NCBI GenBank assembly: GCA_012719255.1
Contig: JAAYAS010000050.1
Location: forward strand, 1 to 22,087
DNA length: 22,087 nucleotides
Direction of reading: 5' to 3'
DNA from: Microbacteriaceae bacterium
Lineage (GTDB): Bacteria; Actinomycetota; Actinomycetes; Actinomycetales; Microbacteriaceae
A model generated the notes under the pieces. It was given only the letters and a program-made list of their open reading frames with translations, did no database searches and was not told the origin of the DNA. How positions within the stretch are numbered: position 1 is the first letter of the stretch; each line of letters begins with the position of its first letter. This document shows, one piece after another, positions 1 to 6,907 of the stretch. Position numbers and translations under genes: made by a program.

Positions 1-81
1 CGCCGCCGCCGTCGCCGCGGCTCGGGCTCGGGCGGCGAGACGTCGCCCGCCGCCGAGGGCGGCGCCCCCGCCGAGCAGTGA
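1..81 (+). CDS. C-terminal tail of a CDS cut by the window edge (possibly DEAD/DEAH-box RNA helicase)
   Basis: Frame 1 is open from the first base to TGA at 79-81. It encodes 26 residues: six consecutive arginines, then a Gly/Ser stretch, then an acidic Ala/Pro tail ending in AEQ. Arg-rich tails followed by low-complexity ends are common on actinobacterial DEAD/DEAH RNA helicases, where they help bind RNA, so that is the best guess. No catalytic motif lies inside the window, so the identity is inference only. The gene converges on the PHP gene, with a hairpin in the 52-bp gap. Confidence 0.5.
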   Translation, partial: RRRRRRGSGSGGETSPAAEGGAPAEQ

Positions 82-84
82 CCG

Positions 85-118
85 GTGCCGCCGCCGTCGG
101 CGCGCCCGGCGGCGGCGC
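85..118. terminator. Bidirectional hairpin between convergent genes
   Basis: Bases 85-96 pair with 107-118 in a 12-bp stem with one G-T wobble and a 10-nt loop. It sits between the stop at 81 and the convergent PHP stop at 134. It has no T-tract, as is common for high-GC actinobacterial terminators. Confidence 0.5.
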
Positions 119-133
119 TGCGCGCGGCGCCCG

Positions 134-1015
134 CTAGGCGAGCAGCCCCGAGCCGGTGCCGAGGGCGAGGATGCGGTCGAGCTGCTCCGGCTCGGTGGTG
201 TGCTCGCCGAGCCGGTTCGGCTTGCCGTCGCCGTGGTAGTCGCTCGAACCGGTGACGATGAGGTCGAACTTGCGCGCGTAACCGCGCAGCAGCGAGCGGC
301 TCAGCTCGTCGTTCTCGCGGTGGCCGATCTCGACGCCCCGCAAGCCCGCCTCGACGAGCTCGCCGAGCGCGCTCCCCTGCATCCCGCGCTGGCCGCGGCT
401 GCCCGGATGCGCGATCACGGCGACCCCGCCGGCGTCGCGGATGAGCCGGATCGCCTCGGTCGGATGCGGCGCGAAGTGCGGCTGGTAGTAGCCGCCGCGC
501 CAGTGGAGGATCGTCTCGAACGCCGCGGTGCGGTCGGCGACGATGCCCTTGCGGGCGAGCGCGTCGGCGATGTGCGGGCGGCCGATGGTGGCGCCCTCCT
601 CGGCCTCGGCGAGCACGTCGTCCCAGTGCAGCGGGTAGTCGGCCGAGATGCGCTCGACCATCCGCTCGGCCCGCGAGAAGCGGCTCTCGCGGATCTCGCG
701 CATCGTGTCGAGCAGCTCGGCGTGCGCGGGGTCGACGAGGTAGCCGAGCATGTGCACCGAGCCGGGGCCGATCTGCGTCGAGAACTCGACGCCGCCGAGC
801 AGCGCGATGCCGAGGGCGCGCGCCTCGGCGGCGGCCTCGTCCCAGCCGTCGAGCGAGTCGTGGTCGGTGAGCGCGACGGTGCCGAGCCCGGCCCGGGCGG
901 CCTGCCGCATCACCTCGGCCGGCGGCTCGGTGCCGTCCGACACGGTCGAGTGCACGTGCAGGTCGATGGGCAGCGAGTCGTCGTAGGGCCGGGATGCGGC
1001 GGCGGAGTCGGGCAT
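134..1015 (-). CDS. PHP-domain metal-dependent phosphoesterase
   Basis: This is a 293-aa cytosolic protein of the PHP (polymerase and histidinol phosphatase) family, closest in layout to YciV/RNase AM-type 3',5'-nucleoside bisphosphate phosphatases. The N-terminal metal motif LHVHSTVSDG gives H20, H22 and D27. TDHDSLDG follows with D51, H52 and D53, then E77 in GGVEFS. Further C-terminal are an AHPG histidine and SDYHG near the end, so the full set of PHP metal ligands appears present. An insert between these motifs (about residues 90-190) matches the usual YciV length. The ATG at 1015 is supported by a TAGGAT box 6 nt upstream, which suggests a leaderless mRNA. The exact substrate (nucleotide bisphosphate or short RNA ends) is inferred from family membership. 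Confidence 0.9.
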   Translation of the reverse strand: MPDSAAASRPYDDSLPIDLHVHSTVSDGTEPPAEVMRQAARAGLGTVALTDHDSLDGWDEAAAEARALGIALLGGVEFSTQIGPGSVHMLGYLVDPAHAELLDTMREIRESRFSRAERMVERISADYPLHWDDVLAEAEEGATIGRPHIADALARKGIVADRTAAFETILHWRGGYYQPHFAPHPTEAIRLIRDAGGVAVIAHPGSRGQRGMQGSALGELVEAGLRGVEIGHRENDELSRSLLRGYARKFDLIVTGSSDYHGDGKPNRLGEHTTEPEQLDRILALGTGSGLLA

Positions 1016-1021
1016 GCCCCG

Positions 1022-1027
1022 ATCCTA
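1022..1027 (-). promoter_or_regulatory. -10 box for the PHP gene (leaderless)
   Basis: On the minus strand TAGGAT (1027 to 1022) is followed by 6 nt and then the ATG at 1015. This puts the expected transcription start on or next to the start codon. No Shine-Dalgarno fits. Confidence 0.6.
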
Positions 1028-1083
1028 TCGAGGGGCGGGCGCCGTCGAGGGGCGGTCGGCGGGCCGCGCTCGGGCCGGCCGGT

Positions 1084-1089
1084 TACGCT
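1084..1089 (+). promoter_or_regulatory. -10 box for the EEP-family gene
   Basis: TACGCT lies 10 nt before the ATG at 1100, giving a leader of at most a few nucleotides. No Shine-Dalgarno precedes the ATG. An in-frame GTG at 1091 is too close to the box to be the start if this promoter is real. Confidence 0.5.
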
Positions 1090-1099
1090 GGTGCACGCC

Positions 1100-2158
1100 A
1101 TGAGCCCGTCATCCCGCCCGCCGCGGCGCCGCCCCCATCCCGCCTGGGGCATCGTCGGCGCACTGCTCGCGATCGTCGTCGCCGCCGCCTGCCTGGCGCT
1201 CGTCTGGCCGCAGGCCCTCGGACTGCAGCGCGAGCTGCCGTTCACCCAGCTCGTGTCGTTCCGGCTCGTGGGGGCCATCGGGCTCGCCGGCGTGCTGCTC
1301 GTCGTCGCGTTCGCGCTGCTCGTCTCGCGGCGGCTGCGGGCGCTGCTCGCCGCGAGCGCGACAGTGCTGCTCGTGGCGACGCTCGCCGCCGCCGGCATCG
1401 TGCTCGTGCGCGGCACGACCGCCGCCGTGCCGGCGACCGGCGCACCGGAGGCGGTGCGCGTGCTCGCCTGGAACACGCTCGGCAACGAGCCGGGCTCGCC
1501 GACCATCGCGCAGCTCGCGCTCGACTACGACGCCGACGTGCTCATGCTCCCCGAGACGACCCTCGACATGGGGCTCGAGATCGCGGGCCTGCTCGGCGAG
1601 CAGGGCCGGCCGATGTGGGTGCTCTCGTCGACGCCGGCGCCCGGCTACCGGGCCGCCGAGACGACGCTGCTCGTGTCGGCCGAGCTCGGCGAGTACGAGG
1701 TGGTCGACGACTACGGCGACACGAGCGTGCTCGCCTCGGTCGTCGCCGATCCGGTCGACGGCACCGGACCTCGGCTCATCGCCGCGCATCCGGTCGCGCC
1801 GGTGCCCGAGCACATGGCGAACTGGCGGGCCGATCTCGAGTGGCTCGCGGGGCTGTGCACCGGCGACGCCATCGTCGCCGGCGACTTCAACGCGACCCTC
1901 GACCACCTCGCCGGCCTCGAGGCGCCGGGCGCCGACGGCGCGGTGCTCGGCGAGTGCCGCGACGCCGCGCTCGACGCCGGCGCGGCCTCGCTCGGCACCT
2001 GGACGAGCGGCAAGCCGCCGCTGCTCGTGCCGGCGATCGACCACGTCATGCACGCCGGCGACTGGGAGGTGACCGGCTTCGAGGTGATCACCCGCGAGGA
2101 CCGCTCGGGCTCCGACCACCGCCCGGTGTTCGCCGAGCTGCGCCGGCCGACCGGCTGA
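1100..2158 (+). CDS. Membrane-anchored endonuclease/exonuclease/phosphatase (EEP) family protein
   Basis: A 352-aa protein with an Arg/Pro-rich cytosolic start, three hydrophobic helices (about residues 14-36, 52-74 and 79-101), and then a C-terminal EEP (DNase I-like) domain probably outside the membrane. EEP signatures in order are LAWNTLG (Asn), LPETTLD (catalytic Glu), AGDFNATLDH (Asp and Asn), a DHVMHAG Asp and the final GSDHRPVFAEL (Asp-His). All expected catalytic positions are present. Family members cut nucleic acids, phosphoinositides or other phosphodiesters; nothing here fixes the substrate. Membrane tethering with an external catalytic domain is common in Actinobacteria. It diverges from the PHP gene, and each has its own -10 box. 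Confidence 0.88.
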   Translation: MSPSSRPPRRRPHPAWGIVGALLAIVVAAACLALVWPQALGLQRELPFTQLVSFRLVGAIGLAGVLLVVAFALLVSRRLRALLAASATVLLVATLAAAGIVLVRGTTAAVPATGAPEAVRVLAWNTLGNEPGSPTIAQLALDYDADVLMLPETTLDMGLEIAGLLGEQGRPMWVLSSTPAPGYRAAETTLLVSAELGEYEVVDDYGDTSVLASVVADPVDGTGPRLIAAHPVAPVPEHMANWRADLEWLAGLCTGDAIVAGDFNATLDHLAGLEAPGADGAVLGECRDAALDAGAASLGTWTSGKPPLLVPAIDHVMHAGDWEVTGFEVITREDRSGSDHRPVFAELRRPTG

Positions 2159-2177
2159 GCGGCGTGCGGACCGGGCG

Positions 2178-2205
2178 GCGCGCGGGCCCGGCGCACCCCG
2201 CGCGC
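2178..2205 (+). terminator. GC hairpin downstream of the EEP gene
   Basis: GCGCGCGGG (2178-2186) pairs perfectly with CCCGCGCGC (2197-2205) across a 10-nt loop, 19 nt after the stop at 2158. It lies just before the next gene's promoter and separates the two co-directional genes. Confidence 0.55.
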
Positions 2206-2219
2206 TCAGGCCGATGCGC

Positions 2220-2225
2220 GACACT
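2220..2225 (+). promoter_or_regulatory. Weak -10-like box for the aminopeptidase gene
   Basis: GACACT (or the overlapping CACTGT at 2222) lies 4-6 nt before the ATG at 2232 and fits the spacing of a leaderless start. The match to TAnnnT is imperfect, so this is tentative. Confidence 0.3.
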
Positions 2226-2231
2226 GTTCGG

Positions 2232-3638
2232 ATGACCGAGACCACCAGCGCCGAGTCGGCCGCCGACTCGCTCACCTCGAACCGCAGCACCACCCCGCAG
2301 TCGGAGGGCTTCCGGGCCTTCATCTCGAGCGGGTGGGCCGAGCGCGACGAGACGATCCCCGCTCCCCGCCCCGCCGCATCCTCGGCCGCCGCGCACCGCG
2401 CGCAGCTGTCGGCGTTGCACCCCGGCGAGCGCATCGTGATCGCCGCGGGCGAGCCGAAGCAGCGGTCGAACGACACCGACTACCCGTACCGCGCGCACAC
2501 CGCATTCGCCTGGCTCACCGGCTGGGGCTCCGACACGGTGCCCGGCAGCGTGCTCGTGCTCGAGCCGCGGCAGGGCGAAGACGGCCACGACGCGACGCTC
2601 CACTTCCGCGAGGGCGCGGGCCGCGACACCGACGAGTTCTACGCGAACCCGGCGATCGGCGAGTTCTGGACCGGCGCGCGCCCCTCGCTCGCGCAGGTCG
2701 CCGCCGATCTGCAGCTCGCGACCGCGCCGCTCGACGACTTCCGCCCGCGCCGCGGCGACCTCGAGCTCGGGAGCCCCGGCCTCGCGCAGGAGCTCAGCGA
2801 GCTGCGGCTCGTGAAGGACGACTTCGAGGTCGGCGAGCTGCGCGCCGCGATCGACGCGACCCACCGCGGGTTCGAGGACCTCATCCGCGCCCTCCCCCGC
2901 GCCGCCGAGCACCCCCGCGGCGAGCGGATCATCGAGGGCGCCTTCGCCGCCCGAGCCCGCCTCGAGGGCAACGACGTCGGCTACGGCACGATCGCCGCGG
3001 CCGGCCCGCACGCCTGCATCCTGCACTGGACCGACAACGACGGCGCCGTGCTCCCCGGCGACCTCGTGCTCGTCGACGCCGGCGTCGAGATGGACTCGTA
3101 CTTCACCGCCGACATCACCCGCACGCTGCCGGTCGACGGCCGCTTCACCGAGGTGCAGCGCCGCGTCTACGAGGCGGTGCGCCGCGCCGCCGACGAGGCC
3201 TTCGCGATCGTGCGGCCGGGCATCCGGTTCCGCGAGGTGCACGAGACGGCGCTGCGCTCGATCGCCGAGTCGCTCGACGAGTGGGGCGTGCTGCCGATGC
3301 CGCTCGCCGAGGCGCTCGAGCCGCAGAACCAGCCGCACCGCCGGTACATGGTGCACGGCACGAGCCACCACCTCGGCCTCGACGTGCACGATTGCGCGCA
3401 GGCCCGTCGCGAGATGTACCTCGAGGGCGAGGTGCGCGAGGGCATGGTGTTCACGATCGAGCCGGGCATGTACTTCCAGCCCGACGACCTCACGGTGCCC
3501 GAGGAGCTGCGCGGCATCGGCGTGCGCATCGAGGACGACATCCTCGTCACCGCCGACGGCGCCGAGAACCTCTCCATCGCGATTCCGCGCACCGCCGACG
3601 ACGTCGAGGCCTGGATCGCCGAAGTGCGGCTCGGCTGA
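2232..3638 (+). CDS. pepP: Xaa-Pro aminopeptidase (M24B metallopeptidase)
   Basis: A 468-aa cytosolic enzyme that removes N-terminal residues preceding proline. An N-terminal AMP_N-type domain (about residues 40-190) is followed by the pita-bread M24 domain (about 200-455). All five dinuclear metal ligands can be placed: D282 (LVDAGVE), D294 (TADITRT), H379 (GTSHHLGLDVHD), E410 (TIEPGMY) and E434 (RIEDD). The M24B marker HHLGLDVHD separates it from methionine aminopeptidase. I prefer the ATG at 2232 to the in-frame ATG at 2214, because the promoter-like box at 2220-2225 lies between them and the start residues MTETT are typical. The Ser/Thr-rich first 30 residues look disordered. It converges on the membrane protein gene at 3717 with a long hairpin between. 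Confidence 0.93.
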   Translation: MTETTSAESAADSLTSNRSTTPQSEGFRAFISSGWAERDETIPAPRPAASSAAAHRAQLSALHPGERIVIAAGEPKQRSNDTDYPYRAHTAFAWLTGWGSDTVPGSVLVLEPRQGEDGHDATLHFREGAGRDTDEFYANPAIGEFWTGARPSLAQVAADLQLATAPLDDFRPRRGDLELGSPGLAQELSELRLVKDDFEVGELRAAIDATHRGFEDLIRALPRAAEHPRGERIIEGAFAARARLEGNDVGYGTIAAAGPHACILHWTDNDGAVLPGDLVLVDAGVEMDSYFTADITRTLPVDGRFTEVQRRVYEAVRRAADEAFAIVRPGIRFREVHETALRSIAESLDEWGVLPMPLAEALEPQNQPHRRYMVHGTSHHLGLDVHDCAQARREMYLEGEVREGMVFTIEPGMYFQPDDLTVPEELRGIGVRIEDDILVTADGAENLSIAIPRTADDVEAWIAEVRLG

Positions 3639-3656
3639 CCCCATCCCGACGACGTC

Positions 3657-3694
3657 GGACGGACCCGGCGCCCCTTCGGGTGCCGGGTCCGTCC
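3657..3694. terminator. Bidirectional terminator hairpin between convergent genes
   Basis: Bases 3657-3673 pair with 3678-3694 in a 17-bp stem (one G-T wobble) around the loop CTTC. A second, outer inverted repeat (3643-3651 with 3709-3717) frames it. It lies between the aminopeptidase stop and the minus-strand stop at 3717. Confidence 0.75.
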
Positions 3695-3716
3695 GGTGAC
3701 CCTGATGCCGTCGGGA

Positions 3717-4706
3717 TCAGCGCCGCCCGGTCGGCCGGATCGCGCCGATCGTGGCGGCCACGAGTCCGAAGAGCACGCCGCCGATCGGCCACACCATCCA
3801 GTTGCGCTCCCAGCCGTCGAAGACGAAGCCCCAGACGAGGAAGACGAGCAGCACCAGCAGCCAGTAGGGCCCGGCGATGCGGCCGATGAGCTCGTCCTCC
3901 TGGATCTTCTCGGGGCTGTAGTCGCCCTCGGCGGTGATGCGGTCGAGCGCGGATCGGCCCATCGAGGCGACCACCAGGACCCCCACGGCGAGCGCGATGC
4001 CGAGCATCGTGATGACGATGCCGATGGTCTCGAGCGCCCCGCCCTCCTGGGCGCCGGTGCCGCTGATCACCGCCGAGACGGCGATCGAGAGCAGGATGAG
4101 CGCGACGCCGCCGGCGATGCCGAGTGCGAAGCGGGTGGTGCCGGCCTCGCGGCGGGCGCGGTAGCGCGCGCTCGCCTCGGGGCTCAGCTCGATGACCCGG
4201 CCCTCGTTCTTCGAGTAGCGGCTCATCGACACGCCGGCGAAGATGAACATCCCCACCCCGAGGGCGAGCGCCAGGAAGAAGAGCAGGAGCCCGAGCGGCT
4301 CGCCGTCGAAGCGCAGCACCCCGCTCGATGCGGTCGACGGCGCGCCCTCGAATCCGACGAGCATGGCCGCGCCGGCGAGCACGGCGAGCACGCCGCCCGA
4401 GATGAGCAGCGAACCCCGCCGCTGCACCTCGAGGAAGCGCTCGGCCTCGCCGTCGCTGAAGCGCACCGGCTCGACGATCGAGCGGTCGAGCTCGGCGCGG
4501 ATCCCGAGGTCGTCGGCGAGCTCGTCGAGGTTGCCGAACTGGGCGATCACGCGGCCGACGGCCTCGTTCTCGCTCGCGCCCTCGGCGCGCAGCTCGTGGT
4601 AGCGGTCCTCGCTCATCTGCTGCAGCTCGCGCTTGGCCCGCCGCACCTCGTCGCTCGAGGGCAGCGCCGCGAACATGCGGTCGATGTAGTCGGTGATGGT
4701 GTTCAT
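3717..4706 (-). CDS. Membrane protein with N-terminal HAAS/DUF1700-like (permease prefix) domain
   Basis: A 329-aa protein. Residues 1-75 form a charged helical domain that starts MNTITDYIDRMF and contains a GNLDELADDLG motif, matching the DUF1700/HAAS ('permease prefix domain 1') type usually encoded beside PadR regulators. About six hydrophobic segments follow (near residues 96-116, 135-155, 190-215, 220-245, 275-295 and 297-318). The last part, containing GRIAGPYW and WMVWPIGG, is clearly similar to the end of the protein at 5190-5987. The padR stop is 18 nt upstream, and a GGAGGG site lies in that gap, so the two are co-transcribed. The biochemical role is unknown; PadR/HAAS pairs are generally linked to envelope sensing or stress. 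That is inference here. Confidence 0.82.
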   Translation of the reverse strand: MNTITDYIDRMFAALPSSDEVRRAKRELQQMSEDRYHELRAEGASENEAVGRVIAQFGNLDELADDLGIRAELDRSIVEPVRFSDGEAERFLEVQRRGSLLISGGVLAVLAGAAMLVGFEGAPSTASSGVLRFDGEPLGLLLFFLALALGVGMFIFAGVSMSRYSKNEGRVIELSPEASARYRARREAGTTRFALGIAGGVALILLSIAVSAVISGTGAQEGGALETIGIVITMLGIALAVGVLVVASMGRSALDRITAEGDYSPEKIQEDELIGRIAGPYWLLVLLVFLVWGFVFDGWERNWMVWPIGGVLFGLVAATIGAIRPTGRR

Positions 4707-4724
4707 GATGCAGTCCCTCCGGAC

Positions 4725-5051
4725 TCAGTCCTCCCGGACGAATCGGCCGACGACCTCGACGGCCGTCCGCCACTCGTCGCACTTGTCGCGGTAGTGCCGC
4801 GCCCCCGCCTCGGTGACGCGATAGTAGGTGCGGGGCCGGCCCTGGGTCTCGTCGCCCTTGAACGACTCGAGCAGCCCCGACTGCTCGAGTCGGCGCATCG
4901 CCGAGTAGAGCGTGGTCTCCTTGATCTCGTAGCGGCCCTCGGTGCGCTCATCGATGCGCTTCGAGACGGCGTAGCCGTACGAGGGGGCGTCGAGCAGCGA
5001 ATCGAGCACGAGCAGGTCGATGGTGCCGCGGATGAGGTCGCCGCCGATCAT
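4725..5051 (-). CDS. PadR-family transcriptional regulator
   Basis: A 108-aa winged-helix DNA-binding protein. The PadR core spans nearly the full length: LIRGTIDLLVLDSLL, YGYAVSKRI, the recognition helix region KETTLYSAMRRLEQSGLL, and the wing with GRPRTYYRVTEAG. It ends in a short helix, as in subfamily-2 PadR proteins. The ATG at 5051 is preferred to the one 11 codons upstream because a purine-rich GGAAGGGGGG precedes it and the PadR fold begins right there. It probably represses its own promoter and the downstream HAAS membrane gene. Two 19-bp near-identical repeats upstream (5099-5117 and 5134-5152) are the obvious candidate operators. The ligand is unknown. Confidence 0.9.
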   Translation of the reverse strand: MIGGDLIRGTIDLLVLDSLLDAPSYGYAVSKRIDERTEGRYEIKETTLYSAMRRLEQSGLLESFKGDETQGRPRTYYRVTEAGARHYRDKCDEWRTAVEVVGRFVRED

Positions 5052-5098
5052 GCCGCGCCCCCTTCCGTGTCCGCGTGCGTCCATAGCTGTGCCAGGCG

Positions 5099-5152
5099 TA
5101 CGTTGCGTGATGCAGTAGTTACTCTAGCAGACATACTGTGCGTGATGAAGTA
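5099..5152 (-). promoter_or_regulatory. padR promoter region with two 19-bp operator-like repeats
   Basis: Bases 5099-5117 and 5134-5152 match at 16 of 19 positions, sharing TGCGTGATG and the end AGTA. The second copy has dyad ends TACT...AGTA around an 11-bp centre; the first has TACG...AGTA. The copies are 35 bp apart. Between them, on the minus strand, is TAGAGT (5126 to 5121), a possible -10 box for padR. A perfect 10-bp palindrome GAATCGATTC lies just beyond at 5161-5170. Confidence 0.55.
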
Positions 5153-5177
5153 GACGGGCGGAATCGATTCGGAGCCG

Positions 5178-5195
5178 CGCTGAGCACCCTCAGCG
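5178..5195 (-). terminator. Hairpin overlapping the end of the 5190-5987 gene
   Basis: CGCTGAG (5178-5184) pairs with CTCAGCG (5189-5195) around a 4-nt loop. The minus-strand stop codon lies inside the stem. It is a plausible terminator for the two-gene unit upstream of padR. Confidence 0.45.
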
Positions 5196-5987
5196 GCGCT
5201 CGGCGGCGAGCACGCCGGCCACGATGAGGAAGAGCGTGCCGGCGATCGGCCAGACGAGCCAGCTCGCGAGCCACGAGCCTGCGAGGAGGCTCCAGGCGAG
5301 GTAGAGGAGCGCCACCGCGCTCCAGTACGGCGCGATGAGCCCGGCGATGCGGCGATCGCGCTCGAGCTTCGCGGGTGAGAGGAGGCCGTGGTCGCCGGCG
5401 CGGTCGTGCGCGCGGGCGCCGAGCGCCGCGACGGCGAGGAGCCCGGCCGAGGCGCCGACGCCGAGCAGGCGGACGACGGCGGCGATGCCGGCGATCGGCC
5501 CGAAGACCGGACCGCCGCCGCCGATGACCTCGAGCAGGTGCGCCGCCGCGAACGCGATGACGACGACGAGCAGCGCGATGACGACGGCGAGCGCCGTGCG
5601 CCCGCGCGCCGACCGGGCGAGGCGGCCGTGCCGCTCGAGTGCCGCGGGGCTCAGCGGCACGACCGGGCCGTTGCGCGGCCCCGCGCGCCGGACGACCCGG
5701 CCCGCGGCGAAGAAGAGGGCGACGGCGCCGGCGAGCGCGACGACGAGCAGCCCGACGCCGAGCGGCGTGCGGTCGGGGCCCGGGCCCCGGCCCGGCACGC
5801 CGAGGCCGAGGATGCCGCCGGCGATGACCGCGAGCAGCGCCACCGCGCCGAGCACGACGACGACGCCGAGCCCGATGAGGAGCCCGGCGTTGCGCAGGGC
5901 GCGCACGAACCGCTCCGACTCGGCATCGCCGGGCGGCGCGGGGCTGCCGGGCGGGGCGGGGATGCGGTGGTCGGGCTCGGGGCGCAC
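5190..5987 (-). CDS. Six-helix membrane protein, paralog of the 3717-4706 protein without its HAAS domain
   Basis: A 265-aa integral membrane protein with a Pro-rich 20-residue start and about six hydrophobic segments. It aligns along its whole length with residues 85-329 of the protein at 3717-4706: ESERFVRALRNAGLLI against GEAERFLEVQRRGSLLI, VPLSPAALERHGR against IELSPEASARYRA, and SPAKLERDRRIAGLIAPYW with WLVWPIAG against SPEKIQEDELIGRIAGPYW with WMVWPIGG. It therefore looks like a duplicate that lacks the regulatory prefix domain. The start is GTG at 5987, only 3 nt after the upstream stop, with no free Shine-Dalgarno, so translation is probably coupled. Function is unknown. Confidence 0.75.
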   Translation of the reverse strand: MRPEPDHRIPAPPGSPAPPGDAESERFVRALRNAGLLIGLGVVVVLGAVALLAVIAGGILGLGVPGRGPGPDRTPLGVGLLVVALAGAVALFFAAGRVVRRAGPRNGPVVPLSPAALERHGRLARSARGRTALAVVIALLVVVIAFAAAHLLEVIGGGGPVFGPIAGIAAVVRLLGVGASAGLLAVAALGARAHDRAGDHGLLSPAKLERDRRIAGLIAPYWSAVALLYLAWSLLAGSWLASWLVWPIAGTLFLIVAGVLAAERR

Positions 5988-5990
5988 TCC

Positions 5991-6854
5991 TCACCCCTCG
6001 CGCGGCGACCGGTCGTCGCGCGGCGGGGTCGGCGCAGTCGGCGCCGCGGGCGGTGCCGGCGGGACGTGCGGCGCCGAGGGCGCGGCAGTCGTCGGCGGCT
6101 CGGCGGCCGGGCGCGACTCCGGCGCGGGTGCCGGACCGCCGGCGGCAGCCTCGCGCTCGCGACGGCGGAGCTCGTCCTGCATCTCGCCGTAGGTGCGCGG
6201 CGGGCCGACAGGGGCCGCGGTCGAGGCGGGGGCGCCCGCATCCGCACCGGGGATGACGGCACCGGGAGCGCCGGGGGCAGCTGCCGGCGCACCCGGGCGG
6301 CCGGCCGCATCCGGGGCCCCGTACCAGCGCGCCTGCGGCGCGGCGGGCGGCGGAAGCGTGCCCGCCGCGCCGCCGAGGATCCGCCGCACCTCCCCGGCGT
6401 GCTCGCGCGCGACGATGAGGTCGTAGCGCGAGGCGGTCACCTGCATCATCGAGGTGAACTCGCGCTTGTCGGGCGAGATCGCGTAGCCGATCATGCCCCA
6501 GATGGACCCGAACACCGCGCCGAGCAGCATGATGCCGAGCACCATCGCGAGGTTCGACGCGGGGTCGAGCAGCAGCATCACCGCGCCGAAGAACAGGCCG
6601 AGCATGAGGCCGCTCATCGCGCCGCTCATCGCCGCCCGCCAGTAGCTCATCCGGCCCGTCACGCGCTCGATCGAGCGCAGGTCGCTGCCGACGATCGACA
6701 CCGACTGCACCGCGAAGCCCTCCGAGTGCACGAGCCGGTCGACCGCGGCGCGGGCATCCTCGTAGAGCGCGTACGAGGCGACGACGTCGCCGTCGGGCAC
6801 GCGCGGGAAACGGCTGGCGGAACGGGGATTCTTCGACGGGCTCACGAGGCTCAT
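5991..6854 (-). CDS. YflT-like general stress protein with two membrane helices and a Pro/Ala-rich tail
   Basis: A 287-aa protein. Residues 25-65 (VVASYALYEDARAAVDRLV ... VQSVSIVGSDLR) match the start of the YflT/GSP17M-type stress domain, an alpha/beta fold split by a Gly/Ala-rich membrane hairpin (about residues 75-130, containing SGAMSGLMLGLFFGAV and GAVFGSIWGMIGY). The second half (FTSMMQVTASRYDLIV) completes the fold. The last 130 residues are Pro/Ala-rich and disordered, with a short charged helix (EMQDELRRREREA). It is often annotated as a general stress protein in Actinobacteria; the molecular role is not known. It is divergent from the CBS-protein gene and probably co-transcribed with the membrane protein gene 3 nt downstream. 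I find no convincing -10 box before this ATG. Confidence 0.78.
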   Translation of the reverse strand: MSLVSPSKNPRSASRFPRVPDGDVVASYALYEDARAAVDRLVHSEGFAVQSVSIVGSDLRSIERVTGRMSYWRAAMSGAMSGLMLGLFFGAVMLLLDPASNLAMVLGIMLLGAVFGSIWGMIGYAISPDKREFTSMMQVTASRYDLIVAREHAGEVRRILGGAAGTLPPPAAPQARWYGAPDAAGRPGAPAAAPGAPGAVIPGADAGAPASTAAPVGPPRTYGEMQDELRRREREAAAGGPAPAPESRPAAEPPTTAAPSAPHVPPAPPAAPTAPTPPRDDRSPREG

Positions 6855-6894
6855 TGTCGCGGTGCGCCGCAGGGAACCGGCTGGGTGCGCCCAC

Positions 6895-6900
6895 TACGAT
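6895..6900 (+). promoter_or_regulatory. -10 box for the CBS/MgtE-N protein operon (leaderless)
   Basis: TACGAT is followed by 7 nt and then GTG at 6908, placing the expected transcription start exactly on that GTG. This decides the start: the in-frame ATG at 6899 lies inside the -10 box. Confidence 0.65.
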
Positions 6901-6907
6901 GACGGGT

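Noticed and set aside
200..1099. Long plus-strand open frame extending the EEP protein back across the PHP gene
   Set aside because: It is the antisense shadow of the PHP gene; recognisable membrane and EEP sequence begins only at the ATG at 1100.
3696..5153. Long plus-strand open frame over the HAAS-membrane and padR genes
   Set aside because: Its translation is low-complexity Glu/Arg/His/Asp-rich, typical of the reverse strand of high-GC genes; the minus strand encodes clear protein families.
6854..6907. Upstream starts for the CBS protein (plus-strand ATG at 6854 or 6899)
   Set aside because: The former overlaps the divergent stress-protein start and the latter lies within the -10 box; GTG at 6908 has ideal leaderless spacing.
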